DNA of 64,000 nt from Paenibacillus sp. FSL H8-0079 (GTDB taxonomy: Bacteria > Bacillota > Bacilli > Paenibacillales > Paenibacillaceae), in the NCBI RefSeq assembly GCF_037991315.1, contig NZ_CP150300.1, positions 992,001 through 1,056,000 on the forward strand. Direction: 5' to 3'. Shown piece after piece: positions 1 to 9,900 of this stretch; position 1 is the stretch's first letter, and the number at the start of each line of letters is the position of its first letter. The translations under genes were made by a program, and so were the position numbers. The notes below the pieces were generated by a model. The model was not told the DNA's origin. It searched no databases and was given only the letters and a program-made list of their open reading frames with translations.

Positions 1-249
1 ACTATATAACATGCCGGTCTTCGTTGCGGTTGGTTGAAAGTCTTCGCCGGTCGAGTCCAATTGCTGGGCAATGCCATCGTAAGGGATGGGAAAAACGCCC
101 TGCACACCTGTTGTATTTTGGGCAGCAATAGCGGTGATAACGGTCATGCCGTATACACCAAGTTCTTGGAATGTTTTCAGATCGGCCTGAATGCCTGCGC
201 CGCCCCCGTTATCGGAGCCTGCAATGGTTAGCGCTTGAGCAATACTCAT
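1..249 (-). CDS. thiD: hydroxymethylpyrimidine/phosphomethylpyrimidine kinase, 5' part only
   Basis: Only the first 83 codons lie in the window; the gene runs off the left edge. The reading contains [17 protein letters not shown] followed by [18 protein letters not shown], the hallmark N-terminus of ThiD-type ribokinase-fold kinases. The family phosphorylates HMP and HMP-phosphate to HMP-diphosphate, the pyrimidine half of thiamine. The ATG at 247-249 overlaps the thiM stop codon in an ATGA arrangement, which implies translational coupling. It is the last gene visible of the TPP-riboswitch-controlled minus-strand operon. A PdxK-like pyridoxine specificity cannot be excluded from this fragment. 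Confidence 0.9.
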   Translation of the reverse strand, partial: MSIAQALTIAGSDNGGGAGIQADLKTFQELGVYGMTVITAIAAQNTTGVQGVFPIPYDGIAQQLDSTGEDFQPTATKTGMLYS

Positions 250-1058
250 ACTGCACCTCCACGGATCTGACGGATCTGTGCGCGTTCTTCCAAGAGGTCT
301 GGTGTTACTTGTGCCAGTTGATTCAACAATTCAATCTGGAAGCTGCCCGGCCCCTGATGAGCTGTCCGCTCTGCCGCCAGTTCAGCTGCTACACCATAAA
401 ACGCTAGCGCTTCAACAACACTGCCTAGAAGATCGGCTCCTGATTCCGCTATGGCTGTAAAAGCACCAATCACTGAACTGAGCAGACAGCCAGCACCTGT
501 GACCTGAGTGAGCAGGGCATGACCATTACTCGTGAGGAATGTGGATTGTCCATCAGTAATGATATCCTCTTTTCCCGTAATGACCACGACACAGCCAAGT
601 TGTTGTGCTGCCCGCTCAGCAATTCCAATCCGGTCACCTTCACCTGATCCTGCGTCGACACCTTTGATGCTCCAGCTCTCACCGATGACATTAGCGACTT
701 CCGCCACATTGCCGCGCAGTACCGTGAGACGAAGTTCACGAACGAGCATCTGCACGGTTTCCGTCCGATAGGTGGTTGCCCCTGCGCCGACGGGATCAAG
801 CACCACAGGTACATGATGTATATTAGCCGATTGACCTGCAAGTCGGATCGCCTGAACGACTTTGTCATCGAGTGTACCAATGTTGAGTACTACAGCTCCT
901 GACATCTTGGCGACATCAGCGACCTCTTCGTGAGCATAGGCCATAAAAGGGGACGCACCGAGTGCAAGCAGACCATTGGCTGTGAAGGGAGCCACGACAA
1001 GGTTAGTGATATTGTGTACCAGCGGATTTTGCGTACGAACACGTTCCAGATAAGACAT
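246..1058 (-). CDS. thiM: hydroxyethylthiazole kinase ThiM
   Basis: The 270-aa product starts [19 protein letters not shown], the conserved ThiM N-terminus, and carries [11 protein letters not shown] and [12 protein letters not shown]. The latter holds the active-site Cys region of the family. ThiM phosphorylates 4-methyl-5-hydroxyethylthiazole in thiamine salvage. The reading frame extends upstream to 1187, but the ATG at 1058 is chosen because AAGGAGG lies about 9 bases ahead of it and the family N-terminus begins there. It overlaps thiD by 4 bp. A 513-bp gap separates it from the upstream transporter genes, so it may also have its own promoter. Confidence 0.93.
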   Translation of the reverse strand: MSYLERVRTQNPLVHNITNLVVAPFTANGLLALGASPFMAYAHEEVADVAKMSGAVVLNIGTLDDKVVQAIRLAGQSANIHHVPVVLDPVGAGATTYRTETVQMLVRELRLTVLRGNVAEVANVIGESWSIKGVDAGSGEGDRIGIAERAAQQLGCVVVITGKEDIITDGQSTFLTSNGHALLTQVTGAGCLLSSVIGAFTAIAESGADLLGSVVEALAFYGVAAELAAERTAHQGPGSFQIELLNQLAQVTPDLLEERAQIRQIRGGAV

Positions 1059-1571
1059 ATAATTTCCTCCTTGTTTTGAAGTAACCCGATCGGCGGAAGT
1101 CCGATATCTGGAGTCACTCAACAGAATAATAGGATATGAGTTGCCTTGTTGAGTTGGGGCGCAGAGTCTAACAACAGCCAGATGCATTAATGCGGGAAAA
1201 GCAGAAACGTAAAATCTAAATCAATTTCATAACTCACTAAAATGTATTTTTGGAACTGGATATAGACAAATTGAATCATTCTGATCGATATCTAGCGAAC
1301 CAATAAAAAACGAAACGATACAAAATACAGAAAGTGAACAGAGTGAATTTCTCCAAACTCAGGCAAGAGATAGTATGATGGATGTTAGCATCCAACCAGT
1401 GTCTTGAAGTCTAGGCTGGTCGATACCCAACTGATTGGGGCATGATTGGGGTACGACTGGTCAGACGATGTTTCTAAAGAACACAGGACGTCTTATTTGG
1501 CTGTCAGGTCCTCCTTTTGAAATGTAAGGAACTTCAGTCACTTTGTCTTGATTGTCTTTGCTCTCCTTTAC
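1059..1571. other. intergenic region between thiM and the thiamine-precursor binding protein
   Basis: No convincing gene was found in these 513 bases. Codons upstream of the thiM start are open in frame but lack family similarity. A small dyad GGATG-TTAG-CATCC sits near 1380-1397, with no U tract to make it a clear terminator. No second TPP aptamer was seen here, so thiM/thiD probably depend on read-through from the riboswitch at 4560-4647 or on an unrecognised promoter. Confidence 0.5.
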
Positions 1572-2645
1572 TTACTCTCCGTGCAGAGTAATAAAAGCAT
1601 CCTCGGCTTTCACCGATTCAGGAATCAAATCCTTTTCAACGAGCCATGCACGTACATTCTCCCACGATTCCATTTCCTGCCGGCCAAACGGTTGACCTTC
1701 TTCATTCATGAGTGGCAGTAGAATCGCCAGGCTTTTGGTTTCGATCTCCGGGTCAAGTGGAGAGGTTTCATTCTCATGAGCGAGCAGAATATTCAAGGCT
1801 TCTTCTGGATGCTCCGTTACATATTTCTGTCCTTCCTGGACCGCTTTGACGAACTGGGTAAGTTGGTCTTTTCTCGCTTCAATGCCAGCTTCACTCGCGG
1901 TCAGGACCAATTCATAATAATCAGGCACACCATAATCGACGGGGTTAATTGATTTCATGGCATGTCCTTCTTTCTCCAAAATCAATTGCTCATGGTTAAT
2001 AAAACCACCCATAATCGCATCCGCCTGTCCGGAAGCCAGCGAAGGAATCAGATCGAACCCAACGTCGACCAGATTCATGTTGTCGGGAATGCCGCCATCG
2101 TGGCTGATCATCGTACGTACCATCGCTTGGTACAGAGGAATGGAGGAATAGCCGACAGTTTTTCCTTCAAGATCTTTAGGTGAACTCACGCTGCCATTCG
2201 CTTCGGTCAACAGATGCACAAGTGGGTGCCGAACAACAGCAGCAATGGAACGTACAGGAATGTTCTCCCCACGAGCGAGCAAAATTTGGGGCTGGTAGCT
2301 TAGGGCCAGATCAATTTTTCCGGCAGCAACAAGTTTGAGTGAATCATTGGTATCCGCAGGCATCTGAATTTCGACATCCAGACCTTGGTCTGCGAAGTAT
2401 CCTTTTTCCTGAGCAACATAGATGAAGGAGTGTACTGCATTCGGGTACCAATCGAGCATGATGGACAGTTTATCTTTGGCATCTGATTCTGGTTCGGTTG
2501 CAGACAAATTTATTTGCTGTGCATTGGTTGCTGAATCTGTTGTTGGCGTATTTTGGCTATTGTCTGTGGTGCTGCATCCGCTAACGACCAGCAACAGGCT
2601 TATGAGCATGATGGGAAGCAGGGAGTATATGCGCTTGGTATTCAT
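1572..2645 (-). CDS. thiY: ABC transporter substrate-binding lipoprotein for a thiamine pyrimidine precursor (ThiY/NMT1-like)
   Basis: The 357-aa protein starts with a lipoprotein signal peptide ending in the lipobox VVSGC. The mature part has the NMT1/THI5-like pattern: LSIMLDWYPNAVHSFIYVAQEKGYF, then GLDVEIQ, and KTVGYSSIPLYQAMV. Proteins of this family bind pyrimidine precursors such as formylaminopyrimidine at the outer membrane face. It follows the permease gene by 162 bp in a minus-strand operon governed by a TPP riboswitch, which strongly supports a thiamine role over the alternative sulfonate/taurine SsuA-type ligands. The exact ligand is inferred. Confidence 0.82.
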   Translation of the reverse strand: MNTKRIYSLLPIMLISLLLVVSGCSTTDNSQNTPTTDSATNAQQINLSATEPESDAKDKLSIMLDWYPNAVHSFIYVAQEKGYFADQGLDVEIQMPADTNDSLKLVAAGKIDLALSYQPQILLARGENIPVRSIAAVVRHPLVHLLTEANGSVSSPKDLEGKTVGYSSIPLYQAMVRTMISHDGGIPDNMNLVDVGFDLIPSLASGQADAIMGGFINHEQLILEKEGHAMKSINPVDYGVPDYYELVLTASEAGIEARKDQLTQFVKAVQEGQKYVTEHPEEALNILLAHENETSPLDPEIETKSLAILLPLMNEEGQPFGRQEMESWENVRAWLVEKDLIPESVKAEDAFITLHGE

Positions 2646-2807
2646 AATTGGAGTTCCTCATTTCATCGTTTTAATTTGTAGAAAATGGACAGCAGCATGT
2701 TAACGGACAATGTAACAATGTACTGATTAAAGTTTGCTGCTGAAATTGTACGTAAGTATGTTTTGGAAACCGTAATTCCTATACTTAAATCAAGTTTCTC
2801 TCGAAGA

Positions 2808-3638
2808 TTATTCAACTTTTCTTTTGCCTTCATGACGATGACGCTGGATGCTAAACCGTTTCTCTAGCCAGGCAATCAGTACAAACAAAACGATACCCAG
2901 CAGGGATAACAGTACAATAGCGGCAAACATCGCATCCGTGTTCATGTTGCTGGACATGCGGCGGCTGAAGTATCCGAGACCTTTGCTGCCACCAAGCCAT
3001 TCGCCAATCGTTGCACCAACCACGCAGTACACCACAGACATCTTTAGCCCCGAGAAAAAAGAGGGAAGTGCCAGTGGAACCTGGAGTTTGCGAAAAATAT
3101 CCCACTTGCTGGCGCCCATGGTGAGCAGCAGTTCACGCTGCTCCGGATCGCCTTGGCGGAGTCCATCATAGGTACTGACCACAATGGGGAAGAACGCGAT
3201 CAGGAACACCACCGCGACTTTGCTCCACAGCGTGTAACCAAACCACAGGATGAAAACGGGTGACAAGGCAATCAGCGGGATGGTCTGACTGATCACGATG
3301 AAGGGATACAAGGCCTTTTCAATCGATCGGTTCATATGCATGCCTGTCGCCAGCATAATTCCGGTCACTATGGACAAGCCAAAACCAACAAGAACCTCCA
3401 TAAAGGTAGCAGGCAGATGTATGGTCAGCAGCAGACGGCGATGCTCAATTAGTGAGCTTGCAATGGCCGTGGGTGCAGGAATGATGAAGGAGGGCACCCA
3501 TCCCATACGCACAATCGTTTCCCAGATCGCCAGTAAAGAGAGCATGAGCAGAATAAACAAACCATATTGGGAAAAGGACTTCGACATCCACTTCGAACAC
3601 CACGTCCAGACGCTAACCTCGCCTCTATCGCTTTGCAT
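2808..3638 (-). CDS. thiX: ABC transporter permease (ThiX/SsuC-like)
   Basis: A 276-aa integral membrane protein with about six hydrophobic segments. It has the cytoplasmic EAA-type loop (GDPEQRELLLTMGASKWDIFRKLQVPLALPSFFSGLK) of the TauC/SsuC/ThiX permease family. It overlaps the ATPase gene by 14 bp (3625-3638), so the two are translationally coupled. Together with the adjoining ATPase and NMT1-type lipoprotein it forms a complete importer. Thiamine-precursor specificity is inferred from the TPP riboswitch at the head of the operon and thiM/thiD at its end. Confidence 0.85.
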   Translation of the reverse strand: MQSDRGEVSVWTWCSKWMSKSFSQYGLFILLMLSLLAIWETIVRMGWVPSFIIPAPTAIASSLIEHRRLLLTIHLPATFMEVLVGFGLSIVTGIMLATGMHMNRSIEKALYPFIVISQTIPLIALSPVFILWFGYTLWSKVAVVFLIAFFPIVVSTYDGLRQGDPEQRELLLTMGASKWDIFRKLQVPLALPSFFSGLKMSVVYCVVGATIGEWLGGSKGLGYFSRRMSSNMNTDAMFAAIVLLSLLGIVLFVLIAWLEKRFSIQRHRHEGKRKVE

Positions 3639-4392
3639 GCAATTGTTCCTCCAGTTGTCGTCTCATCTGCACGAGAGCCGGTTCGTAGATCATGTCCGAA
3701 TGCCTTGGGCGTGGTAAAGGAACCGTCATCTCCCGCAACTGCTGACCTTGCCCCCCTGGAGTTAACAGAATGATACGGTCACTTAACAGCAGGGCTTCTT
3801 CGATGTCATGTGTAATGAACAGCACGGTTTGTCCAAAGTCCTCCCACAGCTCCAACAACCAGCGATGCATTTCTCGTTTGGTTAAAGCGTCGAGTGCACC
3901 GAAGGGTTCATCCAGCAACATGAGCTGCCCGCCTGTAAGCAAGGTACGCAGCAGTGCCACCCGCTGCCGCATGCCGCCGGATAACTCATCCGGATAGGCC
4001 TGTTCATAACCCGACAGGCCGAACCTTGCCAATCCTGCGATGATATCGGCTCGTAGTTTGTCATTGTCCTGTCGGCCTCGTGCAAGCTCGGCAGGCAGCA
4101 TGCAGTTCTCCATGACGGTACGCCAGGATAACAGCAGATCTTTCTGCGGCATATAGGCGACTCGTCCGAGCCGTTGTCCTTGCGGTACATCAGCAATATC
4201 TATGGTACCGATGGTGGGCTCATGCAAGCCTGCAAGCAGCTTGAATAGCGTGCTTTTACCTGATCCGCTAGAGCCGATGAGCGAGACGAATTCGCCTTGT
4301 TGAACCTGAAGCGACACATTGGCGAGTAAGGGTGAATCCTTTTTTCCTGGAAAAGCGAAGCTAACGTTCTCAATGGTTACATGGTTGGTCAT
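3625..4392 (-). CDS. thiZ: ABC transporter ATP-binding protein (ThiZ/SsuB-like)
   Basis: The 255-aa ATPase has Walker A GSSGSGKST, the signature LSGGMRQR, Walker B LMLLDEPFGALD and the switch His in LFITHDIEEALLLSDR. It energises the neighbouring permease. The start MTNHVTIENVSFAF is preceded by an AAGGGGGTGAGG ribosome-binding site. It is the first gene after the TPP riboswitch and its terminator, so it is the direct regulatory target. Sequence alone would also allow a sulfonate/nitrate importer ATPase; context decides for thiamine precursors. Confidence 0.86.
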   Translation of the reverse strand: MTNHVTIENVSFAFPGKKDSPLLANVSLQVQQGEFVSLIGSSGSGKSTLFKLLAGLHEPTIGTIDIADVPQGQRLGRVAYMPQKDLLLSWRTVMENCMLPAELARGRQDNDKLRADIIAGLARFGLSGYEQAYPDELSGGMRQRVALLRTLLTGGQLMLLDEPFGALDALTKREMHRWLLELWEDFGQTVLFITHDIEEALLLSDRIILLTPGGQGQQLREMTVPLPRPRHSDMIYEPALVQMRRQLEEQLHAKR

Positions 4393-4460
4393 CTGATCCT
4401 CACCCCCTTAATGCCAGACTGCAGGAATAACAACGGCATCCTGTACTCTGCAAAAGAAAC

Positions 4461-4500
4461 AAAAAAGACCCACCCATTTCCGGAGAAATGAGTGGGTCTG
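4461..4500 (-). terminator. intrinsic terminator, expression platform of the TPP riboswitch
   Basis: Read on the minus strand, AGACCCACTCATTT and AAATGGGTGGGTCT pair around a short loop and are followed by TTTTTT. It lies between the TPP aptamer and the importer ATPase gene, the usual place for a terminator that forms when thiamine pyrophosphate is bound. Confidence 0.88.
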
Positions 4501-4559
4501 TAAGTTAAATCCGCAATTTATCTTCACATACATGAAAAAATTCCGCTTACTAAAAGGCC

Positions 4560-4647
4560 GCTCCACTTCCCTCCGCTGGTATGATCCAGATCAGGTTCAA
4601 AGGGTCCGAATAGTCATATTCGTCTCAGCCGCAGGGCTCCCCTAGTG
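4560..4647 (-). promoter_or_regulatory. TPP riboswitch (THI element) upstream of the thiamine ABC operon
   Basis: The minus strand shows the conserved blocks in order: TAGGGGAGCC, GGCTGAGA, then CCTGATCTGGATCATACC, AGCGGAGGGAA. These match the thi-box core (CUGAGA, ACCUGAUCUGGAUNAUNCCAGCG, AGGGAA). A terminator follows at 4461-4500, then the importer ATPase. Thiamine pyrophosphate is expected to shut off the operon by premature termination. Confidence 0.95.
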
Positions 4648-4858
4648 CAAAAGTTCAAGATATGCAGTTGTGTGTTCAGCATATATCACTTGAACATGAA
4701 CTGTAAAGAGGCAGCATGATGGATTTCTTGAGATGAGCGTGGAGTCAGATCCTGAGAGTGAGGTTGTAATCATACAAATTCCAGTTGGAAATGATGATTT
4801 CATCGACCTGTAATGATTTGTAAAATGAGGATATTGAATAGAACAAGGAGAGGTTCCA

Positions 4859-6847
4859 ATGAGAAATAAAATAAAAGATCCATTCTGGTCCCATTATGTT
4901 GATCTGGTGCGGACCGTGGTTGTCCCCTATCAATGGGAGGCGCTAAATGATCGCATCGAGGGGGCTGAACCCAGCCGGGCCATCCGTAATTTTCGCATTG
5001 CTGCGGGTGAAGAAGAGGGAGAGCACTATGGCATGGTATTTCAGGACAGTGATGTAGCCAAGTGGATCGAAGCTGCGTCATACCTGCTTGCAGCCCAACC
5101 AGATCTGGAACTGGAACGCATTGTGGATAGGGTCATCGAGACCATTGCTAAGGCTCAACAAGCTGACGGTTACTTGAATACCTACTTCACACTAAAGGAA
5201 CCGGGAGCACGCTGGACGAATCTCGCGGAATGCCACGAGCTGTACTGTGCAGGTCATATGATCGAAGCGGGTGTTGCTTATTATGAGGCAACGGGTAAGC
5301 GTAATCTGCTGGACGTGGTCACTCGTCTGGCCGATCACATTGGAACGGTATTCGGTACAGAACCGGGACAACTGCCCGGCTATGATGGGCATCAGGAGGT
5401 TGAGCTGGCCCTGTTCAAGCTGTATCAGATCACAGGGGAAGAGAGCTATCTTAATCTGAGCCGTTATTTTCTGGAGCAGCGGGGGAGCAGTCCACACTAT
5501 TTTGTGGAGGAGTGGGAGAAGCGGGAGCGTACGGTGCATTTTGGAGAGCTGGATATGGTTCACCGTCATGCCTACTCTCAGTCTCACCTTCCGATTCGAG
5601 CGCAGAATACAGCCGAAGGTCATGCGGTTCGCTTGGTGTATATGTGTGCTGCAGTGGCAGACGTAGCGGCAGAGTCGGGCGATGAGTCGTTGAAAGAAGC
5701 ATGTGAGCGATTATGGAACAATACGGCCAACAAGAGAATGTACATTACCGGCAGCATCGGTTCATCCGCAAAAGAAGAGGCATTCACAGGGGATTACGAC
5801 CTGCCGGGAGATACCGCATATGCGGAGACTTGTGCGTCGATTGGATTGATTTTTTGGGCAAAACGCATGTTTCAGATCAAGCCGGATAGCAAGTATGCGG
5901 ATGTGTTAGAGCGAGCACTGTACAATACCGTGATCAGTGGTATGTCATTGGATGGACAACGTTTCTTCTATGTGAATCCGCTCGAAGCCGATCCGGAGCT
6001 GCACAAGGTCAATCCCAATTATGCACATGTGCGGACACGTCGGCAGGGATGGTTCGGTTGTGCCTGCTGTCCACCTAATATTGCAAGGTTGCTAGCTTCA
6101 CTGGATCAATATGTGTATACAGCAGATGAGGCTGCATCGACACTGTATGTGCAATTGTATATCGGCGGCGAAGCCGGGTTTGCGCTGAATTGTACGGACA
6201 TTTCCGTGAATATGAACTCGACCTATACCTCCAACGGAGAAGCGGTGATTCGGATCGAGTCTGTTTCCGGGGAGGAAGCAGGATTCACAATGGCATTACG
6301 AAAACCGGATTGGTGTGTATCTCCGGAGTTGTGGATTAACGGAGAAAAGGCAGATGTAGACAACACCATAATTGAATGCGGTTACATGAAAGTACAACGA
6401 TGCTGGCAAGCCGGAGATGAGATCAGGTTACGGTTTCCCATGGAGGTATTACGCATGAGAGGACATGATCACATCCGAGATACGTTTGGTAAAGTTGCCA
6501 TTCAGCGAGGACCCTTCATGTACTGCCTTGAAGAAATGGATAACGGTGCAGGATTATATCGTATTCAATTACCAGCATCAGCGGATTTTGAGGTGAATAG
6601 TGGGGGAGTGAATGTGCTGGGTGTTCCTGATCTTACCGTGGAGGCAAGGAGAATCGTCTCGCATGAGAATGGTGCGATGCAATTATACCGCAGTGATGTG
6701 AAACGGGAATCTCAGGCCGTGACGCTGCGATTCGTTCCCTATTTTACCTGGGCCAATCGGGAAGAGGGCGAAATGAGTGTCTGGGTTCGAGAGTGGGACG
6801 GGGAGGGACAACAACAAGACGGAGAGGAGGTGATTCAGAGGGGCTGA
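4859..6847 (+). CDS. GH127 beta-L-arabinofuranosidase
   Basis: The 662-aa protein has no signal peptide, so it is probably cytoplasmic, and its length fits GH127 (HypBA1 of Bifidobacterium, 658 aa). The catalytic set is visible. Glu307 aligns with the acid/base. AETCASIG supplies Glu323 and Cys325, and FGCACCPPN supplies Cys403 and Cys404. In HypBA1 the equivalent Cys is the nucleophile and the other Glu/Cys residues hold zinc. The family releases beta-L-arabinofuranose from arabino-oligosaccharides of hydroxyproline-rich glycoproteins and pectic side chains. The AAGGAGAGG site precedes the ATG. It is followed 87 bp later by a large secreted protein, probably in the same transcript. Confidence 0.9.
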   Translation: MRNKIKDPFWSHYVDLVRTVVVPYQWEALNDRIEGAEPSRAIRNFRIAAGEEEGEHYGMVFQDSDVAKWIEAASYLLAAQPDLELERIVDRVIETIAKAQQADGYLNTYFTLKEPGARWTNLAECHELYCAGHMIEAGVAYYEATGKRNLLDVVTRLADHIGTVFGTEPGQLPGYDGHQEVELALFKLYQITGEESYLNLSRYFLEQRGSSPHYFVEEWEKRERTVHFGELDMVHRHAYSQSHLPIRAQNTAEGHAVRLVYMCAAVADVAAESGDESLKEACERLWNNTANKRMYITGSIGSSAKEEAFTGDYDLPGDTAYAETCASIGLIFWAKRMFQIKPDSKYADVLERALYNTVISGMSLDGQRFFYVNPLEADPELHKVNPNYAHVRTRRQGWFGCACCPPNIARLLASLDQYVYTADEAASTLYVQLYIGGEAGFALNCTDISVNMNSTYTSNGEAVIRIESVSGEEAGFTMALRKPDWCVSPELWINGEKADVDNTIIECGYMKVQRCWQAGDEIRLRFPMEVLRMRGHDHIRDTFGKVAIQRGPFMYCLEEMDNGAGLYRIQLPASADFEVNSGGVNVLGVPDLTVEARRIVSHENGAMQLYRSDVKRESQAVTLRFVPYFTWANREEGEMSVWVREWDGEGQQQDGEEVIQRG

Positions 6848-6934
6848 AGTTAAGACGGCAAAATGAAGAACGGTTATAAGTCGTGTACCTGCCTGTGAAC
6901 GTTAACGATGAATCCATAAGAGGAGGCCAAGTTC

Positions 6935-9900
6935 ATGAGGTTTAAAATGATGTTGACCGCAGTGTTATCCCTGGCGGCTGCGCTTGTATTTGCTACGGAT
7001 CAAACGTATGCCCACGAGTTGTCCACCGACAAGCTCATTCTTCAGACGGGAAATCATGGCGAAATCTCTTCCATTAAGATCAAGGGCGATGCTTTTCCGA
7101 CGGAATACGTTATGAATGCAACCGTTGCGCCAGAACAAAATACAGCAGACCACCAGTGGCTTGGTGAACTGATGTTCACGTACCGACTGAATGGTGGGGC
7201 GTGGACCAAAGCCTGGACCAATCTGTCGGCAGATGGTCGGACTATCACGAATTCCGGTAATCAGGTGACGGTGACGTATGCCAATGCATCGAATGCCCAG
7301 GGGATTCGCAATTTCAAAGTGATCGAGACCTATACCACCCAGACGGATGGCTCCATTCTGTGGAAGATTGAAGTGCAGAATACGAGCGGCCAGAAGCTGG
7401 AGATTGGCGATTTGGGTCTGCCCTTGCCATTCAATGAACAGTGGACCTACGGTGATGCAATCTATGAGACAAGGGTTGTTACACACTCGTTTGTTGGTAA
7501 TAACAGCTCCTATATTACGGCCAGCCGTCCAAGCGGCATTGGTTCTTATCTGATGCTGATTCCGGATGCAACGACCGGAGCAGGATTCGAGTACCAGGAT
7601 CGTTGGCGTAATGAGGAACATCCGGGTAGTAAGTGGGCCTGGAATCCGGCAAATGAAGGCAAATGGATTGAAGGACTCAACGTCTTCTATATCCATTCCA
7701 ACGTGATCAAATCCACCAACCGGGGATATCTGCCAAATACGAGCCTGGTTCTGGAAGCAGGCCAGTCGAAGACGTACGGATTCAAGTTCCTGGCTGTTGC
7801 GGACGAACATGCAGCGAAGAATGCACTGTATAACGCGGGACTTATTGATGTAACCGTAGTTCCAGGCATGATCGTGCCGACCAATCAGAAAGCGAAGGTG
7901 GATCTGCGTACGTCCAAGACCATCACCAAAGTGCAATATGCGAATGGAACGGTTGTACCGTTAAAGGAAAGCAAGCCTGGCGATCATAAAATCTATGAAT
8001 TACAGTTCAGCCAGCTAGGACCCAATAACGTGACTGTGGAGTATGATGGTGGCAAAAAAACGGTGCTGCAATTCTACGCCATTGATCCCGTCGACAAAGC
8101 GTTGCAGGATCATTCGACCTTTATGGTGGATAAAACCCAGTGGAACCTGCCGGGAGATATCCGGGACAAAGTGTTTGATGACTGGATGATGAATACCAAG
8201 TCCAAGCGCAATGTATTCAACGGCTACTGGGGTTGGGGAGATGACTGGGGACTGACGCATGGACAGTTTTTGGCTGAAAAGAACACGCTAACACCCGTTG
8301 CCCGGGAAATTCGAGCCGTGGACGATTATCTGGAAACAGCGATCTGGACCAATCTGATGAATGGACATCATGAAGATTATCTGATTCACGACTTTCTGAT
8401 GCCAGAGCCGAATACAACACCAACCTACCGTGGATATGCTTATCCACATGTGTATAACACCTACTTCAGCATGTATAAAATTGCGGATTTATACCCTGAT
8501 CTTGTTACTTACAAGCATGACAAAGAAACCTATCTGCTGCGCGCTTATAACATTTTCAAAGCTCTCTACGAAGGGCCTGTCGCCTACAACTGGAACACCG
8601 GGCTGATGGGAGAATTGACGACTCCGGATATCATTCAGGCTTTGAAAAAAGAAGGATATGACACTGAGGCGAACGATATTATCACGAAAATGAGAACGAA
8701 ATACGGAAATTTCAAGAATACAACTTATCCTTACGGTTCGGAGTATAGCTATGACAATACAGGCGAAGAAGCTGTATACACGCTAGCGAAGCTGCATTCG
8801 GATCAAGTAACAGAGCAGAGTAGAGCATTGGAGATTATGGGCAAAATCAATCTCAAAACCCGTGCTTCCCGTGGACACATGCCGGTGTGGTATTACTACA
8901 CGGACCCGGTAACGATTACCGGGGAGAATTGGTTTAACTTCCAGTACACAACCTCTCTGGCCGGATACGCCATGGATGACTGGATTCGGTTCCATGAGGG
9001 CACCAAGCGGGAAGAACAACAACGCTTGTCCTACGCCGCTAAGATCGCTAACGTAGGGGCCATTAACTCGGGACAGATTAGTGCTGACCCGGACAATTTT
9101 GGTGCAGCTTCCTGGACGTATCAGGCCGAGAAAGGCAACTATGGTACGAATGGAACTGGCGGTGGAGCCAATGTACCGTTATTGAATGGCTGGCGCGGGA
9201 TGACAGGTGAAGCAGACCTGGGCCTGTTCGGTGCATTGCAGACATTGAGTGCAGATATTGCGGTGGACCCGATCTTCGGACTAACAGGGTACGGTGCAGA
9301 TGTCACGCTTACGAATGGACAATATAACATCACGCCACTGGATGGATTGTTCAAGCGGCTTAATCTGATTACTGAAAAGATGTACATTGAACTGAACAAA
9401 GACCAGTACACAGGGGCCAAACTGGCTGTAGCGAAGGATTATGTCTGGCTGGATATGAAGAATCTGACACCAGGCCAGCCACACCAGACGTCCATTACGT
9501 TCCAAGGTCTGAAAACCGGCACATATCTGATCAAGGTGGACGGTCAGGTGAAAGGCAAATTCAATGCCTATCAACCGGTGAACACCTTGAAGGTAGATGC
9601 AGGTACAGCAGCGTCTTACACCGTGGAGCTTACGCCTACGACGCCGGATGCCAACGCGGCTCCAACGGTTGATGCAGGAACGGATTCTTCCATCACGTTG
9701 CCTGACAAGATCCGTCTTCAGGGAACGGTTATCGATGATGGACTGCCGAGTGGTCAGTTAACATTGGGATGGAGTTTGGTAAATGGACCAGCAGGAGCAC
9801 AGGTCTCTTTTGCATCGCCAAATTCAGCGTATACGCAGGCAACCGTTTCTATTGCGGGCGTGTATACATTCCGTTTAACGGCTAATGATTCGATATTATC

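Noticed and set aside
6890..6912. Possible cre site at GTGAACGTTAACGA before the large secreted protein
   Set aside because: The half-site spacing does not fit the cre consensus; it is only a short palindrome.
6965..7936. 323-aa reading frame on the minus strand inside the large secreted protein
   Set aside because: It lies opposite a long, clearly conserved gene, has no recognisable domain and no ribosome-binding site; it is a shadow frame.
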